Shown here: positions 7,300 to 12,499 of the stretch, piece by piece | Layout: every line of letters starts with the position of its first letter | Position numbering within the stretch: position 1 is the stretch's first letter | Source: SAR324 cluster bacterium | GTDB lineage: Bacteria > SAR324 > XYD2-FULL-50-16 | Direction of reading: 5' to 3' | Length of the DNA stretch: 12,499 nt | Assembly: GCA_002401295.1 (NCBI GenBank) | Contig: NVSR01000127.1 | Span: 1-12,499, forward strand | Notes under the pieces: generated by a model | What the model saw: the letters and a program-made list of their open reading frames with translations, nothing else | Told to the model about the DNA's origin: nothing | Databases searched by the model: none | Made by a program: the position numbers and the translations under genes

Positions 7300-7750
7300 A
7301 CAAAATCAGGATTACAAGTCAGACAGTATTTGCGTGATTCTCAGGAACAGAGCATTCCTAGGGCAGAAAAAATTGATTACTTCGATCATGGTCTTTCAAT
7401 TTGTTGAGGATATTGATTCATTGTTCAAACACTTGTTACCTTCTTTAAAACTGGGTGGACTCTTGGTTTTTGCAGTTTTAAATCCGGCTTTTGTCGATCG
7501 ATTGCTCAAAGAAAGCTCTGATTTCAAGAGATCCTCCAATCAGGAAAACGTCCTCATGAAGTTAACTCCCCAGCTTTGGGTTCCTGCCTATTCCCGATCG
7601 GATGAACAGTATAGGACGAGCCTAAATCATTTTGATTTGAGGGAGAGTTACCTGGAGTTTCCACCTTTTTCATCAGACTTTTTGCAGCAATACAGCCTGC
7701 CCTTCCCCACAGATGAGCCGGAGTTTCTGATTCAGGCTTTCACAAACTAA
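7300..7750 (+). pseudogene. Degraded SAM-dependent methyltransferase, C-terminal half
   Basis: The frame opening with GTG at 7334 encodes 138 residues. ITSIMVFQFVEDIDSLF, then LLPSLKLGGLLVFAVLNP, match the post-motif region of class I methyltransferases, where the acidic motif is followed by the LKPGG turn. The SAM-binding glycine motif that should precede this by about 60 residues is absent. The neighbouring frame, open from 7300, reads YLRDSQEQSIPRAEK just upstream. That would fit before ITSIMVF in such proteins, so a frameshift around 7370-7380 is likely. Frames further upstream are closed by stops at 7277 and 7297. The remaining C-terminal 80 residues (for example YLEFPPFSSDFLQQYSLPF) look intact. 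It is probably a truncated, frameshifted remnant; a short functional gene is less likely. Confidence 0.5.
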
Positions 7751-7849
7751 AAAAAAATTACTATTCTTGACCACAGCTAGTATATTCCGTATATAATAGC
7801 AGTATTCAAGTAATCCTAACATTTATATTAATCTAATCAATAATATAAG

Positions 7850-8605
7850 ATGCGATCACAGGCTATCAGAATACTGGGAATTATTCTCTTTTGCTCGCTA
7901 TTTCCTGCATCCAGCTATGGGCGTTCCTACTTCTATTATGATGACGGTACGGATACTATTATAGGCTTGGGAAGCGGTAATTATCAATTTTCTGATTCTG
8001 AGTCCGATAACTTACGGCAAACACCTTCCACCCTCTCTTATGATGATGAGTTAAAAAGCATAGATAGCTACCATCTCTTTGTTGAGGGCTATGAAGCGAG
8101 TAGTTTGGCTTTTGGTCTTCAATTAATCTCAGCCACAGGAAAACGTACCTTTGTGGAAGATTGGAATTTAACAAAAAGTGATGCCTATAGTTATCGTAAA
8201 GAGCAGGAAATCAGCATTCAACATATTCTAGCTAGTGTGAATCTGATCATCGGTAGCCGAAGAATGCATATTGGTTTTATGGCAGGGTTCGGGTTTTCAA
8301 AATACTCCTTTAAGGAGACTACAACGGTTATCGCCACCAAATCAAACGAGCAATATCGTCTAGGCTACGAGTTTCAAGAAAATGGTGAGACTACCGGTCG
8401 ATTTACCTCAATGAACGGGGCTTACATCGGTATCACTTTTACCGAAGATATTGGCTTGCGAACTGGCTATTACGATATCAAAACCAAATTTCCGGATCTC
8501 CAAATCCGGAAATTGGATTCAGACGGTCGAGTTGTTTCCACAAAGGACTTTGCCGTAGATGCCTCCGGTTCAATCATGTATATCACATTGACTAAGCTCT
8601 TCTAG
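7850..8605 (+). CDS. Putative exported outer-membrane beta-barrel protein, unknown function
   Basis: I do not recognise a family. The 251-residue protein begins with a signal peptide (MRSQAIRILGIILFCSLFPASSYG, likely cut near residue 24). The mature part has alternating hydrophobic and polar strands with aromatic residues (YHLFVEGYEASSLAFGLQL, MHIGFMAGFGFSKYSF, GAYIGITFTEDIGLRTGYY) and ends SIMYITLTKLF; a terminal Phe on a beta strand is typical of outer-membrane barrels. Its size suits an 8- to 10-strand barrel. No clear Shine-Dalgarno sequence precedes the ATG at 7850. It stands alone, 99 bp after the methyltransferase remnant, and nothing links it to phosphonate use. A periplasmic beta-rich protein is the main alternative. 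Confidence 0.7.
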   Translation: MRSQAIRILGIILFCSLFPASSYGRSYFYYDDGTDTIIGLGSGNYQFSDSESDNLRQTPSTLSYDDELKSIDSYHLFVEGYEASSLAFGLQLISATGKRTFVEDWNLTKSDAYSYRKEQEISIQHILASVNLIIGSRRMHIGFMAGFGFSKYSFKETTTVIATKSNEQYRLGYEFQENGETTGRFTSMNGAYIGITFTEDIGLRTGYYDIKTKFPDLQIRKLDSDGRVVSTKDFAVDASGSIMYITLTKLF

Positions 8606-8982
8606 TTGATTTTCTTAATATTCCCTCCCAGTAAACATCTCAACGCAAGTACCTGGGAAAGCCTGCTTGCATCCTCCAAACAAACTCCACTAGCTTGATG
8701 AATAGCTTTGTTTCAAAAGTAATAAGCTGGTGATTTTAAGCTTGCTTTTTAGCCATTCTAATTATACGACTACCTGACATTTTTAATTTATTAATATCAA
8801 ATTGATAGCTTTAGATATAGGTATTTTTGGGCCTGAATAGCTCTACTTTTGGGTAAAAGAAGTTAAAATCCCCTCTGCTCACTCTCGTGCTTCTCCATTA
8901 GAATTTATATCGATTAGGAGCTGGATTTCCTTCCAGCTCCCTAAACCTATTCTCCCGTCTAAATTCAATATAAAGGATCTTG
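8606..8982. other. AT-rich intergenic spacer between the two barrel genes
   Basis: No gene is supported in these 377 bp. A weak 5-bp stem (AAGCT at 8724-8728, AGCTT at 8739-8743) followed by GCTTTTT could be a poor terminator for the upstream gene. A strong hairpin near the right end is listed separately. The rest is unremarkable. Confidence 0.5.
8917..8940 (+). other. Stem-loop in the leader of the second barrel gene
   Basis: The perfect 9-bp arms GGAGCTGGA and TCCAGCTCC enclose a 6-nt loop, TTTCCT. TTA and TAA can extend the stem past a bulged C. It ends 42 bp before the ATG at 8983. No T-run follows on either strand, so simple termination is unlikely. It may be a leader-RNA element. Confidence 0.65.
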
Positions 8983-9933
8983 ATGAAGAAACTTTTCTGT
9001 TTAATCTTTTTATCATTCTTAGGAACATTCTCAATCGTTTATGCTCAGATCGCGAGTATGTCCTTCAATCCTAACAAGGCTGCCCTGGCTCCACTAGGTT
9101 GGAAAAAGGTTTCTAATATCAACCTCCAGTTCTCTCAAGAAGATTTTGTGCCATCCGATGGTGAATCAGATATGCAACAAACAAGTAGGACTGCATCTTT
9201 AGGCTATGCCGGAGAAGAAATTATTTTTGTCACCACTATGGGAAACTTTGAACAGACCTTAACCAATGATACTGTTTACACCCTTTCCATAAGCAAACTT
9301 AATGTTAAACTAGGTGCAAATATCCAAGAACGCATCTCACTTGGTTTAAGTTATGAAAAGCAGATATTTGATTCTGGCAGTAACACGACAAATACCGGCA
9401 CTCACCAGGAAGTTATGATTCTTGGTTTAGGCATGTCTATCAAACTGTTTGATCGCATCTATTTGGGGGCAACAGGACAGTACTATAAGATTGCCCCCAG
9501 TAGCGGTGCCACGCAATACGTAGGGCTTAATTATACAAATACGACAGTTGGACTTGGTTATGTTAGTGGAAAACCAGGGGAAACTCGTTTTAGAGTGGAA
9601 TTAACTTCCCTTTCTTCACCAGAAAAAAAAGCGGACGCAGAAGGGGGTAGAATAGAGCGAACTCAGAATGAGCGACAAACCAATCAACTGATCACTGGTT
9701 TCCAGAGCAATACCGGAATGTTCATTGAGCTCTTACTGGAACAAACTGACTTGAAAAATTCAAACTCTACTACTGAAACAAAGGTAAATGTTAACCGGAT
9801 TGATCTGGGAACTTCAGACAAAGAAGGTATGGTACTAGCAATACAAATGGGGAATCAAAAAATAAAACAATCCAATACCTCTAATCCAACTACTTCAAAA
9901 TTCTACGGTGTCACCCTGGGGATGAACTTTTAA
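8983..9933 (+). CDS. Putative outer-membrane beta-barrel protein, unknown function
   Basis: A 316-residue exported protein with no family I recognise. The signal peptide MKKLFCLIFLSFLGTFSIVYA is probably cut before QIASM. The body is rich in alternating-strand segments with Gly and aromatic residues (NLQFSQEDF, MILGLGMSIKLFDRIYLGATGQYY, NTTVGLGYVSG, MFIELLLEQTDL) and closes KFYGVTLGMNF, a typical C-terminal barrel strand ending in Phe. Long polar Thr/Asn/Ser stretches would be surface loops. The frame extends to a TTG at 8980, but AAAGGA five bases ahead of the ATG at 8983 fixes the start. It shows no evident sequence relationship to the barrel-like protein at 7850-8605. The role could be porin-like or structural. 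Confidence 0.75.
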   Translation: MKKLFCLIFLSFLGTFSIVYAQIASMSFNPNKAALAPLGWKKVSNINLQFSQEDFVPSDGESDMQQTSRTASLGYAGEEIIFVTTMGNFEQTLTNDTVYTLSISKLNVKLGANIQERISLGLSYEKQIFDSGSNTTNTGTHQEVMILGLGMSIKLFDRIYLGATGQYYKIAPSSGATQYVGLNYTNTTVGLGYVSGKPGETRFRVELTSLSSPEKKADAEGGRIERTQNERQTNQLITGFQSNTGMFIELLLEQTDLKNSNSTTETKVNVNRIDLGTSDKEGMVLAIQMGNQKIKQSNTSNPTTSKFYGVTLGMNF

Positions 9934-10372
9934 GAACTATCAAAATATAGACAATCAAGGTCTACCAACTGCTGAATATGCTTTTCCACGACTCCTATTT
10001 GACCTAAGGTATGGAATAAAATCATTTTTTATCCTTGCCTAAAGCAAAGCCCCTCATACTTCCCCCAAGGAATACCGGAGCCTTGAGCTGATGGCTTAAT
10101 CAGCAGATGCTGAAGCTAATCCTTATACCCTGATGAGAATATGAAAACCCCACTTTTGACTAGGATAGATCCCCAGATTGTGGTAATTTTCAACAGTTTA
10201 TAGTTCTATAAATTTGTTTTTTTTTAATTAAATTGTCTTTTCCCGAGACCTTAATCACAGCAGTTTTTTTGGTTTCAGCAGGTTATTTTCCTTATGATCC
10301 GTGACTCCCCACAGTTTATCCCTCATGGGAGCACAGATCGACTTGAAAAGTTATCCCCTTAATGAGGTAAAT
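9934..10372. other. Intergenic region and presumed promoter/leader of gapA
   Basis: No gene is supported in these 439 bp. Two mutually exclusive small hairpins occur at 10087-10113. A long T-rich tract lies near 10218-10232, with another T-run near 10264-10270. A frame opens at a GTG at 10301 in phase with gapA, but its residues do not match the GAPDH N-terminus, so it is treated as leader. GAGG five bases before the ATG at 10373 is the gapA ribosome site. Confidence 0.5.
10087..10113 (+). other. Two overlapping, alternative hairpins upstream of gapA
   Basis: GCTGAT (10087-10092) can pair with ATCAGC (10099-10104) across a 6-nt loop. Alternatively TCAGC (10100-10104) can pair with GCTGA (10109-10113) across AGAT. 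The shared middle arm makes the two folds exclusive. The stems are short and chance is a real possibility. Confidence 0.35.
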
Positions 10373-11377
10373 ATGAAGATCAGAGTTGGCATCAATGGTT
10401 TTGGACGTATCGGTCGCTTGGCATTTCGCATCTTGATGAGTCAGGAGCAATATGAAGTCGTGGCAATCAACGATTTACTCGACGTCGACTACATGGCCTA
10501 TTTACTGAAATACGACTCTTGCCATGGACCTTTCCAAGGAGATGTTCAGGTAGAGGGCGGCCAGCTAATCGTCAATGGCAAGAAAATTCGTGTTACAGCT
10601 AAGAGGGATCCCGAATGCCTGCGTTGGTATGATGTCAAGGCAGATTATATTATCGAATCCACGGGCCTCTTCAAATCTCTCAAGCGGGCAGGGATTCATT
10701 TATCTGCCGGCGCGAAAAAAGTTTTAATTTCAGCCCCTTCTCCTGATGCACCCATGTTTGTGATGGGTGTCAATCATGAGCTATATACTCGTGATATGGA
10801 TATCGTTTCCAATGCTTCTTGTACTACCAATTGCCTGGCCCCAGTGGCTAAAATTCTGCATGATAATTGGGGAATTCAAGAAGGTTTGATGACTACAATA
10901 CATGCCACAACAGCCACACAAAAAACAGTGGATGGCCCCTCTGAAAAAGATTGGAGAGGTGGCAGAGGTGCCGGACAAAATATTATCCCCTCCTCTACAG
11001 GGGCAGCAAAAGCTGTAGGCAAAGTCATTCCGGAATTAGCCGGTAAATTAACAGGCATGGCCTTTCGGGTACCGACAGCCAATGTTTCTGTGGTAGATTT
11101 AACGGTGCGCTTGGAAAAAGCAGCCAGTTACGATGCTATTAAACGTGCCATGCTCAAGGCATCTCAGGGATCACTCAAGGGAATTCTTGGATATACGGAA
11201 GATGCTGTGGTTTCTTCTGACTTTATGACGGATCCACGTTCTTCAATTTTTGATGCGACAGCAGGTATCGGCCTCAATGATAATTTCTATAAAATTGTCA
11301 GCTGGTACGATAATGAATGGGGCTATTCTAACAGAATCATCGACTTAATCGGTTATATGGATCAGTGCCGCACTTAA
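10373..11377 (+). CDS. gapA: Glyceraldehyde-3-phosphate dehydrogenase, type I (NAD-dependent)
   Basis: Cytoplasmic glycolytic enzyme that oxidatively phosphorylates glyceraldehyde-3-phosphate to 1,3-bisphosphoglycerate. From the ATG at 10373 it has 334 residues, the usual length. The nucleotide-binding start is IRVGINGFGRIGRLAF (3-18). Asp34 in AINDLLD is the residue associated with NAD preference. The active-site block SNASCTTNCLAP places the catalytic cysteine at Cys150, and TTIHATTATQKTVDGPS places the general base at His177. The C-terminus has VSWYDNEWGYSNR. The segment INDLLDVDYMAYLLKYDS resembles the enterobacterial GapA type. The frame extends to a GTG at 10301, but the extra 24 residues do not match the family and GAGG precedes the ATG at 10373. 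No pgk or other glycolytic neighbour is present, so it appears to be a single-gene unit. Confidence 0.97.
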   Translation: MKIRVGINGFGRIGRLAFRILMSQEQYEVVAINDLLDVDYMAYLLKYDSCHGPFQGDVQVEGGQLIVNGKKIRVTAKRDPECLRWYDVKADYIIESTGLFKSLKRAGIHLSAGAKKVLISAPSPDAPMFVMGVNHELYTRDMDIVSNASCTTNCLAPVAKILHDNWGIQEGLMTTIHATTATQKTVDGPSEKDWRGGRGAGQNIIPSSTGAAKAVGKVIPELAGKLTGMAFRVPTANVSVVDLTVRLEKAASYDAIKRAMLKASQGSLKGILGYTEDAVVSSDFMTDPRSSIFDATAGIGLNDNFYKIVSWYDNEWGYSNRIIDLIGYMDQCRT

Positions 11378-11433
11378 GAAACTGGGTCACCACTTTCGAG
11401 AAGGGAAATAAAAATGCCCTCCTTGAGATGTAT

Positions 11434-11471
11434 TCCCACGCAATAAAGATCTTTTTCTCAAAAGCGTGGGA
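11434..11471 (+). other. Inverted repeat downstream of gapA
   Basis: TCCCACGC (11434-11441) and GCGTGGGA (11464-11471) are perfect 8-bp arms separated by 22 nt, and the loop itself contains AAAGATCTTT. It begins 57 bp after the gapA stop. No T-run follows, so it may be a factor-dependent or processed 3' end, or a protein-binding site. Confidence 0.45.
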
Positions 11472-11624
11472 GAGCAAGTCAAAACCTGAGTATTGAAGTA
11501 GAATAGACTGAATTCCTTAGGGGACATTGCATTTAAATAGATTAGATGGTAAAAATTTATCTTAGATCAAGCAGTTAGGTACAGTTAAATACACTTATCC
11601 CACATTTATCCTCGGTCCGTTACA

Positions 11625-12197
11625 ATGTCAAAATCCATAATTTCCAGACAAGAAGAACGATACAGTCATATTTATATCCGACTTAAGGTCTATATAGATG
11701 AAGAGTGGCATTGGATCAAAGTCTATGATTGGAATACGAATGGGTTCAATTTTTTTTCTAAAAAGAACTTATCAGCAGATCAGATTTATCGATTTAAGAA
11801 GGGGATCACTACCTTTACCGGAAGGATTGCTTGGCAGAGGCAGCATGCAGATGAGAAATCTTTAATCGAGATGGCTATCAACTATTTCTTATTTGAGCGG
11901 CTCTGCAGGGAATTTTCAGATCAAGAACCGGACTGGATTCCAGAGTTAGCCAACTTGGTTCGGCAGCCTGATAAAGTGCAGGAAAAAATTGACTTTATGG
12001 ACCAGAGAATGGGGAGCAAAATCCCTATTGAAAAGATCAAAAAGATCATCCAGGAGAGTAACTGGAAGCAAGGAGGGCAATTTGGAATTCAGACAAATAA
12101 TTCGTCTTGGGAGAAGGTGGCGAAGGAAGCCTTTGAGCGCTCCACTCCCTTGCGGGAGTTTGTGGCGACCAATGTACAGCGCTGGGGGCTTTTTTAG
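11625..12197 (+). CDS. Hypothetical protein with a PilZ-like N-terminal domain
   Basis: No full-length family is recognised. The 190-residue soluble protein has no signal peptide or membrane segment. Its N-terminus has the layout of a PilZ cyclic-di-GMP receptor: RQEER (Arg8 and Arg12) fits RxxxR, and 23 residues later DWNTNG (Asp35 to Gly40) resembles the D/N-x-S-x-x-G motif with Asn in place of Ser. Beta-strand-like segments follow, including FKKGITTFTGRIAWQRQ. Residues from about 80 on are mostly helical and charged, with no motif I can name. The ATG at 11625 has no clear Shine-Dalgarno sequence. The stop at 12195-12197 overlaps the stop of the convergent HisI-like gene by 4 bp. The reading frame is well supported; cyclic-di-GMP binding is a hypothesis. 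Confidence 0.7.
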   Translation: MSKSIISRQEERYSHIYIRLKVYIDEEWHWIKVYDWNTNGFNFFSKKNLSADQIYRFKKGITTFTGRIAWQRQHADEKSLIEMAINYFLFERLCREFSDQEPDWIPELANLVRQPDKVQEKIDFMDQRMGSKIPIEKIKKIIQESNWKQGGQFGIQTNNSSWEKVAKEAFERSTPLREFVATNVQRWGLF

Positions 12198-12499
12198 ACG
12201 TGCTCTAACTTTTTCTCTTCATTGATTCTACGGTAGTAGCAAGTCATACGTGGGGTTCCATCGGTGTATGTTGTATGGCAGGCTCCTTGAGAACGTGGAA
12301 TCACACGAAAAAGGATAGAATTCTGCTCACAATTCACCAGAGTTTCTTCCAGGTCTAAAAATTCTCCTGAAGTAGCTCCTTTAATCCATAGTTCATTCCT
12401 GGAAGTACTCCAAAAAGTCGCTACTTTTTCATTCAAGGCGGCCTTTAATTCATCTAGCTTTAATACGCTAGATTGCTGCTCGGAAGCCAGCTCCGCTTC
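12194..12499 (-). CDS. hisI: Phosphoribosyl-AMP cyclohydrolase-like protein (HisI), C-terminal 101 residues
   Basis: HisI opens the adenine ring of phosphoribosyl-AMP in histidine synthesis and uses metal ions. The minus-strand frame is open to the right edge, so the N-terminus lies outside the window. ATFWSTSRNELWIKGATSGEF is the characteristic HisI core. Three conserved cysteines are present, Cys57 (NCEQNS), Cys74 (GACHT) and Cys87 (TCYYRR), numbered from the edge. Two things are unusual. The usual acidic DCDxD triad next to the first cysteine reads N-C-E-Q-N, and the gap between the last two cysteines is widened by TYTDGTPRMT. The segment before the core (KLDELKAALNEKV) also lacks the usual MNxEAL pattern. 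A divergent HisI subgroup is likeliest; a paralogue with another activity is possible. The TTG at 12436 is an internal codon, not the start. Confidence 0.8.
   Translation of the reverse strand, partial: EAELASEQQSSVLKLDELKAALNEKVATFWSTSRNELWIKGATSGEFLDLEETLVNCEQNSILFRVIPRSQGACHTTYTDGTPRMTCYYRRINEEKKLEHV

Noticed and set aside
7319..7333. Short frame from the ATG at 7284 as a leader peptide
   Set aside because: It is only about 15 residues, has no properly spaced ribosome site and shows no regulatory codon pattern.
8724..8750. Intrinsic terminator after the first barrel gene
   Set aside because: The stem is only 5 bp and AT-rich with a 10-nt loop, too weak to annotate with confidence.
10301..10372. 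GTG start adding 24 residues to GAPDH
   Set aside because: Type I GAPDH begins just before the INGFGRIG block, and the ATG at 10373 has its own GAGG.
1..12499. CRISPR arrays, tRNA/rRNA genes, insertion sequences, integrase or attachment sites
   Set aside because: I saw no regularly spaced repeats, cloverleaf-like sequences, transposase or integrase motifs, or flanking direct repeats. The window reads as chromosomal metabolic genes with one decayed gene.

Overview
The window looks like a Gram-negative chromosome of moderate to low GC content. Three exported proteins have signal peptides (one solute-binding protein and two likely outer-membrane barrels), and the gapA product resembles the proteobacterial type. 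I cannot name the genus. No rRNA, tRNA, CRISPR array or intact mobile element is visible.

Positions 1-7300 are a complete-looking 2-aminoethylphosphonate (AEP, ciliatine) uptake and breakdown locus. On the minus strand, read right to left, it holds a periplasmic AEP-binding protein (phnS-type), an ABC ATPase (phnT-type), a permease that fuses both transmembrane domains in one chain, and then phnW (AEP:pyruvate transaminase) and phnX (phosphonoacetaldehyde hydrolase, cut by the left edge). A GntR/HutC-family regulator lies on the plus strand between the transporter and catabolic genes, divergent from phnW and convergent with the permease. The three transporter proteins import AEP, PhnW converts it to phosphonoacetaldehyde, and PhnX releases phosphate and acetaldehyde. 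Five copies of a 12-bp near-palindrome, TGRT-N4-ACCA, occur only in the two control regions: three between phnW and the regulator, two upstream of phnS. They are very probably the regulator's operators, so the locus appears to be a self-contained, substrate-controlled regulon.

Positions 7300-7750 hold what looks like the decayed C-terminal half of a SAM-dependent methyltransferase. Two unrelated predicted outer-membrane proteins of unknown function follow (7850-8605 and 8983-9933), separated by AT-rich spacers with some hairpins. Then come a housekeeping type I glyceraldehyde-3-phosphate dehydrogenase (gapA, 10373-11377), a small unknown protein with a PilZ-like N-terminus (11625-12197), and, convergent with it and overlapping it by 4 bp, the C-terminal part of a HisI-like phosphoribosyl-AMP cyclohydrolase that runs off the right edge.

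The most rewarding parts are the operator set with its regulator, the divergent HisI-like metal site, the PilZ-like protein and the methyltransferase remnant. Nothing seen demands a wholly new system.
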